Assembly (NCBI GenBank): GCA_035701265.1
Contig: DASSNU010000007.1
Coordinates: 1-64,000 of the forward strand
Source: DASSNU01 sp035701265
Lineage (GTDB): Bacteria; Gemmatimonadota; Gemmatimonadetes; Gemmatimonadales; Gemmatimonadaceae
Length of the DNA stretch: 64,000 bases
Reading direction: 5' to 3'
Part shown: in pieces, positions 16,950 to 24,384 of the stretch
Numbering within the stretch: position 1 is the first letter of the stretch
Layout of the letters: every line of letters begins with the position of its first letter
Notes under the pieces: model-generated
Database searches by the model: none
What the model was told of the DNA's origin: nothing
What the model saw: the letters and a program-made list of their open reading frames with translations, nothing else
Made by a program: the position numbers and the translations under genes

Positions 16950-16972
16950 TTATTGCGCGTCCCCGCTGTCAA
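16944..16972 (-). promoter_or_regulatory. Sigma-70-type promoter of argC operon
   Basis: On the minus strand TTGACA (16972-16967) is followed after 17 bp by TATGCA (16949-16944). Initiation 7 nt downstream would fall on the A of the argC ATG (16937). The -10 element is inside the operator palindrome. Confidence 0.65.
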
Positions 16973-17074
16973 TGCCCGCCGGGCCGCCGGGCGCGAATTC
17001 CCCGCCGACGCGCTCGGGGCATCTTTCACCGGCGCCACGGGGGTGGTATGCTCGGGGAGACGCCGGAGGTCCGT

Positions 17075-17542
17075 GTGGCAAACAAACGCGAACGCCAGAT
17101 GGCGATCCGCGAGCTCATCTCGGCGCGATCGGTGGCCAGCCAGGATGAGCTCCGCCGGTTGCTGCGCCAGCGTGGCTGGGACGTGACGCAGTCGACGCTC
17201 TCGCGCGACCTGCGCGAGATGCGCATCGGGCGCGTCCCGCTCCCCGACGGCGGCGTGCGCTACGCGACGGCCGAAGGGAGCGCGGGCACCGACGACGCGC
17301 GCCCTCCGCTGGAGGCGCTGCTCCCTCCGCTCTTCGCCAGTCTGGATGGCGTGGGCGAGCTGGCCGTGCTCCGGACCCTCCCCGGCGGCGCACAGCCGAT
17401 CGGCGTGGCGCTGGATGCGGAAGCGTGGCCCGACGTGCTCGGCACCATCGCCGGCGACGATACGATCCTCATCATCTGCCGGTCGGCCGCGGCGCGCGAG
17501 CGCGCCATCCGCCGCCTCCGCGCCATCGCCCGCGCGCAGTAG
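17075..17542 (+). CDS. argR: Arginine repressor ArgR
   Basis: 155 residues, the family's usual size. An N-terminal winged helix (about 5-60) has QDELRRLLRQRGWDVTQSTL and the recognition helix STLSRDLREM. The C-terminal hexamerisation/arginine-binding domain ends with the conserved GTIAGDDTILIIC. GTG 17075 is preferred because GGAGG lies five bases upstream; ATG 17048 would add nine residues. It is divergent from argC (130 bp) and just upstream of argG. Both of those genes carry a matching 19-bp palindrome at their promoters, so this protein is very likely their regulator, with L-arginine as co-repressor. Confidence 0.9.
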   Translation: MANKRERQMAIRELISARSVASQDELRRLLRQRGWDVTQSTLSRDLREMRIGRVPLPDGGVRYATAEGSAGTDDARPPLEALLPPLFASLDGVGELAVLRTLPGGAQPIGVALDAEAWPDVLGTIAGDDTILIICRSAAARERAIRRLRAIARAQ

Positions 17543-17609
17543 CGACGCGCGGATCGCCCCGCGAGCGATGCCCCGTGCGCGCCACCGCGCGCGCGGACGC
17601 CACGCCATC

Positions 17610-17638
17610 TTGACGCCGGTGGTGCGTACGCCTAGATA
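17610..17638 (+). promoter_or_regulatory. Possible promoter of argG-argH
   Basis: TTGACG (17610-17615), 17-bp spacer, TAGATA (17633-17638). The -10 match is mediocre. The predicted start, near 17645, lies inside the ARG-box palindrome at 17637-17655, which fits repression. Confidence 0.45.
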
Positions 17639-17655
17639 TGCGGACGTATTGCATA
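17637..17655. promoter_or_regulatory. Putative ArgR operator (ARG box) at argG
   Basis: TATGCGGACGTATTGCATA, with the same TATGC-N9-GCATA design and 19-bp length as the argC box. It lies 25 bp upstream of the argG start. Finding two copies flanking argR at arginine promoters makes a chance palindrome unlikely. Confidence 0.72.
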
Positions 17656-17679
17656 TCTTCCCACACCGGAGCCGCGCCC

Positions 17680-19008
17680 ATGTACCGCACGGTGGTGCTC
17701 GCCTATTCGGGCGGTCTCGATACGTCGATCATCGTTCCCTGGCTGCGCGAGCGCTACGGCGCGCGGGTCATCTGCATGGCCGCCGACGTGGGACAGGGAG
17801 AGGAGCTCGCCGGCATCCGCGAGAAAGCCATGGCATCGGGCGCCGACGAATGCCTGGTGGAGGACCTGCGCCGGGAATTCGTGGAGTCGTTCATCTGGCC
17901 CACGCTCCGCGCCGGCGCGGTGTACGGCCGGAAGTACCTGCTCGGCACGTCGATGGCCCGCCCGCTCATCGCCAGGCGCCAGGTGGAGATCGCGCGCGCA
18001 TTCGGCGCGGACGCGCTCGCGCACGGATGCACGGGGAAGGGAAACGACCAGGTGCGCTTCGAGCTGACGTACGCCGCGTTCGCCCCCGAGCTTCCCGTCA
18101 TTGCGCCGTGGCGTGAGTGGGAGATCCGCAGTCGCGAGGACGCCATCGCCTACGCGGAGGCGCATGGCGTGCCGGTGACCGCGACGCGGAAGAACATCTA
18201 CTCGCGCGATCGCAACCTGTGGCACCTCTCGCACGAAGGCGGCGCGCTCGAGCACCCGGAGCAGGCTCCCCCCGATGACCTCTGTCTCCTCACCAGCAAT
18301 CCCGCCGACGCGCCGGATGACAGCGACGAGGTCACCATCGGATTCGAGCGGGGCACACCGGTGTCGGTGAACGGCACGCGCTACCATCCCGTAGCGCTCG
18401 TGGAGCAGCTCAACGCCATCGGCGGCCGGCACGGCGTGGGCCGCATCGATCTCGTGGAAGATCGGTTGGTCGGCATGAAGTCGCGCGGGGTCTACGAGAC
18501 GCCGGGCGGGACGCTGCTCCACACCGCGCACAGTGAGCTGGAGCAGCTCGTGCTCGACCGGCGGACGCTGGCGGCCAAGGACCTCATCGCCCCGCGCTAC
18601 GCGGACCTGGTGTACGACGGCCGGTGGTGGACCACCGAGCGCGCGGCGTACGACGCGTTCGTGGACGCCACGCAGGAACAGGTCACCGGCTCCATCGCGC
18701 TCCGCCTCTACAAAGGCTCGTGCATCGTGGCCGGCCGCACCAGCCCGTTCGCTCTCTACGACGAACGGTTCGTCACCTTCGGGGAAGACGACGTCTACCG
18801 GCAGCGCGACGCGGAAGGGTTCATCCGTCTCTTCGGGCTTCCACAGCGTGTGGCGGCACTCCGGGCGCGCGAGGCAGCCGCCGACGCTCGTGCCGCGGCG
18901 GCCGCGCCTGGCGCAGCGCGTTCGCGAGGCGCCCACGCGCCACATGCGGCGCCGCGCAGCGACGTGCCGGCCGAAGTGGCATCCGCGTCGGAGCTCGCCG
19001 GCGTATGA
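17680..19008 (+). CDS. argG: Argininosuccinate synthase
   Basis: 442 residues. The ATP-binding PP-loop is AYSGGLDTS at the N-terminus. Further landmarks are the citrulline/aspartate region TGKGNDQVRFE, the signature SRDRNLWHLSHEGG and later GSIALRLYKGS. It ligates citrulline and aspartate with ATP to argininosuccinate. ATG 17680 has GGAG eight bases upstream; an upstream in-frame ATG at 17638 lies inside the operator and is unlikely to be the start. The last 45 residues are an Ala/Arg-rich tail beyond the usual end. The stop overlaps the argH start (ATGA). Confidence 0.95.
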   Translation: MYRTVVLAYSGGLDTSIIVPWLRERYGARVICMAADVGQGEELAGIREKAMASGADECLVEDLRREFVESFIWPTLRAGAVYGRKYLLGTSMARPLIARRQVEIARAFGADALAHGCTGKGNDQVRFELTYAAFAPELPVIAPWREWEIRSREDAIAYAEAHGVPVTATRKNIYSRDRNLWHLSHEGGALEHPEQAPPDDLCLLTSNPADAPDDSDEVTIGFERGTPVSVNGTRYHPVALVEQLNAIGGRHGVGRIDLVEDRLVGMKSRGVYETPGGTLLHTAHSELEQLVLDRRTLAAKDLIAPRYADLVYDGRWWTTERAAYDAFVDATQEQVTGSIALRLYKGSCIVAGRTSPFALYDERFVTFGEDDVYRQRDAEGFIRLFGLPQRVAALRAREAAADARAAAAAPGAARSRGAHAPHAAPRSDVPAEVASASELAGV

Positions 19009-20618
19009 CCAGACGCTCGCCCAACCATCCGGCCGCTATGACGAACGGCGCGACCACGACCACGGCCGATAGCGGCGCCACGGTGCCACAGTCTCCAGAC
19101 GCGAGCACTCCGGCCGACGCGGATCGCCGTCCCGCGCACACGCTCGCCATCGCACATGCCCCCGCCGACGCCAGACCGGGCGCGCGAGCGCATCGCCTCT
19201 GGGGAGGACGTTTCGCCGGATCTCCCGCAGCGGCGTTGCACGCGCTCAACCGCTCCATCGCGATCGATTTCCGGCTCTGGCCGTTCGACGTTCGTGCGTC
19301 CAGGGCGTGGGCGGTAGCGCTCTGGAGCGCGGAGGTGCTCACGCTCGACGAGAGCCGCACGATCGAGCACGGACTGGAGAGCGTGGCCGAGCGCCTCGCC
19401 GCCGGCGCGTCCCCCGCGCCCGACGATGAGGACGTGCACACCATGATCGACCGGATGCTGCACGACGAGATCGGACCGTTGGCCTCCAGGCTGCACACCG
19501 GTCGCAGCCGCAACGATCAGGTGGCGACGGCCACGCGCATGTGGGCGATCGACGCCTGCGCGCAACTCGATGCGGCCGTGCGCGCGCTGCAGTCCGTCAT
19601 GCTCTACCAGGCCGACGCCCTCACCGGCGTGCTCATGCCGTCGTACACGCATCTGCAGCGCGCGCAGCCGGTGGCGGCCGCGCACTGGATGCTCGCGCAC
19701 TTCTGGCCGCTGGAGCGCGACCGACAGCGGTTGCAGTCGGCATCACGTGCCGCTGCGGTGCTTCCGCTCGGCTCCGGCGCGGTGGCCGGATGCGCCTATC
19801 GCATTCCTCGCGTCCTGCTGCAGGGCAGTCTGGGGTTCGCGGCACTCTCGCCGAACAGCATCGATGCGGTGAGCGACCGCGACTTCGCCGCCGAGCTGTT
19901 GTTCGCCATCGCGATGATCGCCACGCACCTCTCCCGACTGGCGGAGGATCTGGTGCTGTTCGGCTCGAGCGAGTTCGGCTTCGTGCAATTTGGCGATGCC
20001 TTCACTACCGGCTCCAGCATGATGCCGCAGAAGCGCAACCCGGACGCTCTCGAGCTCGCACGCGCATCCGGCGCTCGCGTGCTGGGCAACCTGACCGCGC
20101 TCCTCGCACTGCTCAAGGGTCTACCCAGCGGCTACAACAAGGACCTGCAGGACGACAAGCGCGCGCTCTTCGATGCCACGGACACCATGCTCCTCGTGCT
20201 TCCGGCCGTGGCGGGCGCGCTCGGCGAGTGCACCTTCCGCGCCGACCGCATGCGCGACGCGCTCGACAGCGCGATGATGGCCACCGACCTGGCGGACTAC
20301 CTGGTGGCGAGAGGGGTGAGCTTCCGCGAGGCGCACGCGGCGGTGGGGCAGCTGGTGCGTGAGGCGGAGCGGTCCGGCACGCAGCTTCACATGCTGCCGT
20401 ACTCCGCGTATACACTCGCCCACCCACAGTTCGCGCACGATGTGTTCGATGCGCTCTCCGCCACGGCGTCCGCCGCGAGGCGCGAAGTCGATGGCGGCAC
20501 CGGCCCGGACGCGCTTCGCCGCCAGCTCGACGCGGCGCGCGCCGCACTGCGCACGGGCGGTAGCAGCCAACGCAACACCGCGTCGAGCGGCAACGACGTG
20601 GAGCGCTGGACGACGTAG
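19005..20618 (+). CDS. argH: Argininosuccinate lyase
   Basis: 537 residues, about 70 longer than usual. The extra length is a Thr/Ala/Pro-rich N-terminal extension of about 60 residues before the conserved opening LWGGRFAGSP. The core has EDVHTMIDRML, HTGRSRNDQVATATRMW, the strand PSYTHLQRAQPV and the superfamily signature GSSMMPQKRNPDALE. It splits argininosuccinate to arginine and fumarate. ATG 19005 overlaps the argG stop by 4 nt; ATG 19038 is an alternative that would shorten the extension by 11 residues. The extension may simply be unselected coding sequence linking the two genes. Confidence 0.94.
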   Translation: MTRRSPNHPAAMTNGATTTTADSGATVPQSPDASTPADADRRPAHTLAIAHAPADARPGARAHRLWGGRFAGSPAAALHALNRSIAIDFRLWPFDVRASRAWAVALWSAEVLTLDESRTIEHGLESVAERLAAGASPAPDDEDVHTMIDRMLHDEIGPLASRLHTGRSRNDQVATATRMWAIDACAQLDAAVRALQSVMLYQADALTGVLMPSYTHLQRAQPVAAAHWMLAHFWPLERDRQRLQSASRAAAVLPLGSGAVAGCAYRIPRVLLQGSLGFAALSPNSIDAVSDRDFAAELLFAIAMIATHLSRLAEDLVLFGSSEFGFVQFGDAFTTGSSMMPQKRNPDALELARASGARVLGNLTALLALLKGLPSGYNKDLQDDKRALFDATDTMLLVLPAVAGALGECTFRADRMRDALDSAMMATDLADYLVARGVSFREAHAAVGQLVREAERSGTQLHMLPYSAYTLAHPQFAHDVFDALSATASAARREVDGGTGPDALRRQLDAARAALRTGGSSQRNTASSGNDVERWTT

Positions 20619-20734
20619 GACGCTGCCCGTCGCGCGATCGTCCGGATGAACGAGACGAGCGGCGATTTTCTAGCGCTCACCGAGCTGGCAACGCCGCGAG
20701 GCTGTCCCCGGCTCATCCGTGGATCGGGCGGATC

Positions 20735-21916
20735 CTAGAAGAGCGAGACGCCGAGCGCGCCGAGCAGCAGCCGCGCCCCGAGCAGGAAGGTGAGGAGAAC
20801 CACCGCGCCCCCAAGCACGTTGGCCACCCAACCATTCACGGCGGTGCCGAGCGTGCGGCGGTCGTTCATCACGACCACCAGGAACACCGCGATCGCGGGA
20901 AGCAGGATGCCGTTGGCCGCCTGCGCCACCAGGATGGCGTGCACCGGCCGCGCACTGAGCACGGCGAACGTCGCTCCCACCAGCATCACCGCGATCCACA
21001 CACTGCGGAAGAGCGGCGAGCGCATGTCGTTCACCCAGCCGAGCACACCGCTCATGGCGAACGCGGCTGCCAGCGGCGCGGTGATGGCCGACGTGAACCC
21101 GGCGGCGAACAGTCCGATCGACAGGAACGACCGCGCCCACGTGCCGAGCAGCGGCTCGAGCGCCAGCGCCATGTCCGAGGCGCTCTGCACGTCGGGACCG
21201 GGACGCGCGGCACCGGTGATGAGAATCGCCATCGACACGATGCCGCCGAGCACGATCGCGAGCACGAGGTCCGCGCGCGCGGTGGGGAGCGCCTGCGCGC
21301 CTTCCGCGCCCCATCGCTCGCGCGTCGCGTTCGCGTGCAGGAACAGATTGTAGGGGACGATCGTCGTCCCGATGAGCCCCACGGCGGTCACCAGCGATCC
21401 CGGCGGCATCTTCGGCACGACGAGCGCTTCCGCGATCGCGCCCGGTGCGTGCGCGACGGCCGCCGCGGTGACCAGGAACACGAGCGACATGATGACGACC
21501 ATCGTCACGAGCACTCGCTCGATCGCCCGGTAGCTCCCCGTCCACAGGACGATGCTCGCGACACCCGTCACCACCACGACCCACAGCCACTGCGCGCCGC
21601 CGAGGAGTGTCTGCATCCCCAGCATCGCACCGAGCAGGTTGCCCGTCTGGTAAGCGGCGTTCCCCACGCCGATCGCGAGCACCACGAGGAGCACGACCAC
21701 CACGCGCATCACCGGGTGCTCGCGCGCATCGAAGCTCCGGCGCAGTGCCTCACCGAGCCCGATCCCTCCGACCACGCCCAGCCGTGCGGACATCTCCTGC
21801 AGCACGATCGTGCCGAGGGTGGCGAACGTCAGCGCCCAGAGGAGCGCGTAGCCGAACTTCACTCCCGCGAGCGTGCACGTGGTCACGGTGCCCGGCCCGA
21901 TGAACGCCGCCGTCAC
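20735..21916 (-). CDS. Divergent Nramp-family metal-ion transporter
   Basis: 393 residues with about 11 hydrophobic helices. The fold is Nramp (AAFIGPGTVTTCTLAG, then FGYALLWAL and LQEMSARLG), but both metal-binding signatures are changed. The helix-1 DPGN is GPGT here, and the helix-6 MPH is VPY (TIVPYNLFLHA). This points to the GPGT subgroup found in several phyla rather than to classical Mn/Fe importers, so the ion is uncertain. GTG 21916 is the reported start. An in-frame CTG at 21949 with GGAGGA just upstream would add LKLPKIGPGAV-like sequence that such proteins normally have, so translation probably begins there. It is a lone leftward gene. Confidence 0.8.
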   Translation of the reverse strand: MTAAFIGPGTVTTCTLAGVKFGYALLWALTFATLGTIVLQEMSARLGVVGGIGLGEALRRSFDAREHPVMRVVVVLLVVLAIGVGNAAYQTGNLLGAMLGMQTLLGGAQWLWVVVVTGVASIVLWTGSYRAIERVLVTMVVIMSLVFLVTAAAVAHAPGAIAEALVVPKMPPGSLVTAVGLIGTTIVPYNLFLHANATRERWGAEGAQALPTARADLVLAIVLGGIVSMAILITGAARPGPDVQSASDMALALEPLLGTWARSFLSIGLFAAGFTSAITAPLAAAFAMSGVLGWVNDMRSPLFRSVWIAVMLVGATFAVLSARPVHAILVAQAANGILLPAIAVFLVVVMNDRRTLGTAVNGWVANVLGGAVVLLTFLLGARLLLGALGVSLF

Positions 21917-22104
21917 GACCGCGCCTGGTCCGATCTTCGGAAGTTTCAGCGCTCCTCCGATGGTTCGTGGTTCACGTCGCCCGCAACGCTACAGGGATCA
22001 TCCACACTCGGCAAGCGACCGCCGCGCCGCACGTCGTGCGTTCCGGCGCACTCGGATCTTCGCGCCCACGTGACATCCGGCGGTCAGGACAGTATGGTGC
22101 GAGC

Positions 22105-23082
22105 ATGACTCGGCGCATCCGTTCCGTACGACCGGTCGCTGTGGTGTTGGCGTCTGCTGTGGTGCTTGTTTCTCTGGCGGCGTGGCATCGCGCACAGCGC
22201 GCGGCGGCGAACGGCGGCCGGCAGGACGCGACGCCGCGTGTCGCGTGGGCCCCCGCGCGTCCAGTGCAGGGCACGCTGTTCGTCGTCAACGTTACACCCG
22301 GTGACACGACAGGCGTGTCCGCCGTGCACGGCACCGTGGCGGGTGAGCCGCTGCACTTTCGGCGCGACAGCACGGGTGTCTTTCACGCGATCGCCGGCAT
22401 TCCGATCGAGACTACCGACTCGATTGCCCTGGCGGTCGTGGTCGTTCATGACGGCATGAAGCCGAGCGGCAGCGCGCCCGCGCACGCCGATTCGGTCGAC
22501 GTGCACATCCCTGTGGCGTCGGGATCGTATCCCATGGAGCATCTGCACGTGGCGCCGCGCTTCGGCCGGTCGCCGGATTCGGCGCTTGCTGCCCGGCTGG
22601 CGCGCGAACGCGAACAGGCGCTTGCCGTGTCGCATCGATCGCACGAGACCCCTCGGCAGTGGCATCTCCCGTTCGTTCGCCCTCGCGGTAGCCGGATCAC
22701 CAGCGGATTCGGCGGAGGGAGAGAATTCAACGGGACGGTGGAAAGCCGCCACATGGGCGTGGATTTCGCCGGCGCACGCGGCGCGCCGGTACGCGTTGCC
22801 AACGACGGCATCGTCGCGCTCGTGGCGCACTTCTATCTGGCTGGCAACGCCATCTACGTGGACCACGGCGGCGGATTGGTGACGGCGTATTTCCATCTCA
22901 GCCGCGCGCTCGTGCACGAGGGAGACACGGTCCGCCGCGGCCAGGTGATCGGGCACGTCGGATCCACCGGACGCGTGACCGGACCACATCTCCACTGGAT
23001 CGCGCGCTATGGGGAGATCACCGTCAACCCGATGAGTCTGCTGGCGATCGACACGCTCCACGTTCCGGCGAGCTCCCCCTGA
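22105..23082 (+). CDS. M23 (LytM-type) peptidase, secreted or membrane-anchored
   Basis: 325 residues. An N-terminal hydrophobic helix (about 11-27) serves as signal or anchor. A middle region about 40-180 is of unknown fold. The C-terminal M23 domain (about 195-320) has SGFGGG, the zinc ligands in RHMGVDF (HxxxD), NAIYVDHGGGLVTAY and the second ligand pair in TGPHLHW (HxH). Such enzymes cut peptidoglycan cross-bridges; all catalytic ligands are present. ATG 22105 is the first start that gives a sensible N-terminus. It is divergent from the Nramp gene and followed by a strong hairpin shared with the cold-shock gene. Confidence 0.88.
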   Translation: MTRRIRSVRPVAVVLASAVVLVSLAAWHRAQRAAANGGRQDATPRVAWAPARPVQGTLFVVNVTPGDTTGVSAVHGTVAGEPLHFRRDSTGVFHAIAGIPIETTDSIALAVVVVHDGMKPSGSAPAHADSVDVHIPVASGSYPMEHLHVAPRFGRSPDSALAARLAREREQALAVSHRSHETPRQWHLPFVRPRGSRITSGFGGGREFNGTVESRHMGVDFAGARGAPVRVANDGIVALVAHFYLAGNAIYVDHGGGLVTAYFHLSRALVHEGDTVRRGQVIGHVGSTGRVTGPHLHWIARYGEITVNPMSLLAIDTLHVPASSP

Positions 23083-23088
23083 TGTAGA

Positions 23089-23120
23089 CGAGGGGCGCTC
23101 CATTGCTGGAGCGCCCCTCG
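23089..23120. terminator. Bidirectional hairpin between convergent genes
   Basis: Perfect 13-bp stem CGAGGGGCGCTCC / GGAGCGCCCCTCG with loop ATTGCT, placed between the M23 stop (23082) and the cold-shock gene stop (23145). No long T-tract is present on either strand, but the position and stability suggest a two-way terminator. Confidence 0.7.
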
Positions 23121-23144
23121 CTGCACTCGGCAGGCGCGGGAGAC

Positions 23145-23357
23145 TTACTGTCCTGCCCGCGTCACGTTCTCCGCCGCCGGGCCCTTCTGCCCCTGGACGA
23201 TGTCGAACTCCACTACCTCACCCTCGGCGAGCGTCCGGAAGCCGGAACCCTGGATGGCGCTGAAGTGGACGAAGCAGTCCTTCGTGCCGTTGTCCGGGGT
23301 GATGAACCCGAACCCCTTGGCGTCGTTGAACCACTTCACCTTGCCGGTCACACGCAT
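23145..23357 (-). CDS. csp: Cold-shock domain protein
   Basis: 70 residues, the family's full length. RNP1 is KGFGFI and RNP2 is CFVHFSAI within a five-strand OB fold starting GKVKWFNDAKGFGF. It binds single-stranded RNA/DNA as an RNA chaperone. ATG 23357 has AGGAG ten bases upstream. The likely promoter is about 180 bp upstream, so the mRNA has a long, structured 5' leader as in other cold-shock genes. The shared hairpin at 23089-23120 probably ends the transcript. Confidence 0.97.
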   Translation of the reverse strand: MRVTGKVKWFNDAKGFGFITPDNGTKDCFVHFSAIQGSGFRTLAEGEVVEFDIVQGQKGPAAENVTRAGQ

Positions 23358-23534
23358 GTCCTACTCCTCGATTGGTCTTTGTCATGGGAGCGGACGTACA
23401 TGTACCGGGCCATGACAAGAACGTGTGCGCGAGCCCTCATGCGATCGCGCAAGGCGCTGCTCCACGAAGCGTCGGGACAGGAAATGCCCGGGCAATTCTC
23501 CGCCCGGGCATGCCAGGTCTTCGGGTAGCACCCG
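23358..23534 (-). promoter_or_regulatory. Long structured 5' leader of the cold-shock mRNA
   Basis: Two inverted repeats are visible. ATGCCCGGGC (23484-23493) pairs with GCCCGGGCAT (23502-23511). GTCATGG (23381-23387) pairs with CCATGAC (23410-23416) around a GTACATGTAC palindrome, and lies just upstream of the ribosome-binding site. By analogy with cspA leaders this could be a thermo-responsive RNA. The first hairpin is followed by TTTCC and might instead end a transcript. Confidence 0.5.
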
Positions 23535-23540
23535 GGGCAC

Positions 23541-23570
23541 ACTATAGTACGCCCCTGGCTAAAAAGGCAA
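23541..23570 (-). promoter_or_regulatory. Probable promoter of the cold-shock gene
   Basis: On the minus strand TTGCCT (23570-23565), 18-bp spacer, TATAGT (23546-23541). Initiation near 23534 would give a leader of about 177 nt. Its surroundings are AT-rich relative to this genome. Confidence 0.6.
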
Positions 23571-23588
23571 GTACCTTGTGACGCCGTA

Positions 23589-24137
23589 CTACAGCTCCGG
23601 GCGGGTCTCCGACCGTCTCGAACGGGTCTCCACCCCGGCCGCTGCCCGCCCTTCGGCGGGCGCACCGCCCCGCGCCAGCTCCACGAACAACGTCTGTACG
23701 AGCTGGTTGGCGTCCCGCGCGTAGTCGTCATGCCCCCGCTCCCCCACCTCGCCCAGTCGCTGTAACTCTTCGTTTCCCAACATCTTCCCAGCTTCGCGGA
23801 AGGTCCTGAACGTGTCCTCGCTCTGGCGCGCCATCACGATGTCGTTCACCAGGCGCAAGAAATCGCTGTCCCGCGCCGCGTCAGCCAGGTCCCGGGCAGT
23901 ACTCGCCACGGCGCTCATCGCCTTCTTGGCCACCCCCTGCCCGGCGCCAAGGCGTTGCTGGTAGTCCTCCAGCATACGCTGGTGCTCCTGCATCTGCGGG
24001 ATGTACCGACTGCACAGATCGCGATAGCGCGGATCGTCCGCCTGTTCTTCGTGCGTCTTGAGCGCATCGACCAATGCGCCATGTTGAGCCACGGCGTTGT
24101 TGACCTGGCTCTTGAGGAAGTCGAGGCCCTTCTCCAT
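23589..24137 (-). CDS. Helical protein of unknown function
   Basis: 182 residues, not recognised. The sequence is almost entirely amphipathic helix (MEKGLDFLKSQVNNAVAQ..., then long charged helices to about residue 150) with a disordered Arg/Glu-rich tail. It has no signal peptide and no membrane segment. The four-helix look and His/Glu content recall ferritin-like or stress-response bundles, but no iron-site motif is convincing. ATG 24137 has GAGGT six bases upstream. It is transcribed leftward toward the cold-shock leader and divergently from ispG, with a long palindrome in between. Confidence 0.6.
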   Translation of the reverse strand: MEKGLDFLKSQVNNAVAQHGALVDALKTHEEQADDPRYRDLCSRYIPQMQEHQRMLEDYQQRLGAGQGVAKKAMSAVASTARDLADAARDSDFLRLVNDIVMARQSEDTFRTFREAGKMLGNEELQRLGEVGERGHDDYARDANQLVQTLFVELARGGAPAEGRAAAGVETRSRRSETRPEL

Positions 24138-24260
24138 ATCACACCTCGGAGGAAAAAGAGCCGTCCACCACCGGCACGCGCCGCGCCAGGCATCGCGTCC
24201 GCTGCCCAACACCCGTCATCGAGTCCCGCCGCGCCGAGCCGGTGTGTAACATTCAGCACG

Positions 24261-24306
24261 GCTGCACCTGACAGCACGAGAGCCCGGTGCTCTCGCCAGG
24301 TGCAGC
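24261..24306. promoter_or_regulatory. Two-tier palindrome between divergent genes
   Basis: The outer arms GCTGCACCTG (24261-24270) and CAGGTGCAGC (24297-24306) are perfect. The inner arms CGAGAGC (24277-24283) and GCTCTCG (24289-24295) form a second stem with a 5-nt loop. It lies between the divergent genes starting at 24137 and 24385, so it is not a terminator of either. An operator or structured leader is possible. Confidence 0.5.
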
Positions 24307-24384
24307 GCCGGACCGCTCCCGGCTCCGCATGGTGGGCGCGCATCGATCACCCGTCCCGCCGCCGGGGTCACCCTTACTTCCAGC

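Noticed and set aside
17638..17679. argG starting at ATG 17638
   Set aside because: That ATG is in the operator and upstream of the predicted transcription start; ATG 17680 has a ribosome-binding site and matches the family N-terminus.
23484..23511. Terminator of the helical gene ending at 23589
   Set aside because: The cold-shock promoter lies between the gene and the hairpin, so the hairpin is better read as part of the cold-shock leader, although dual use cannot be excluded.
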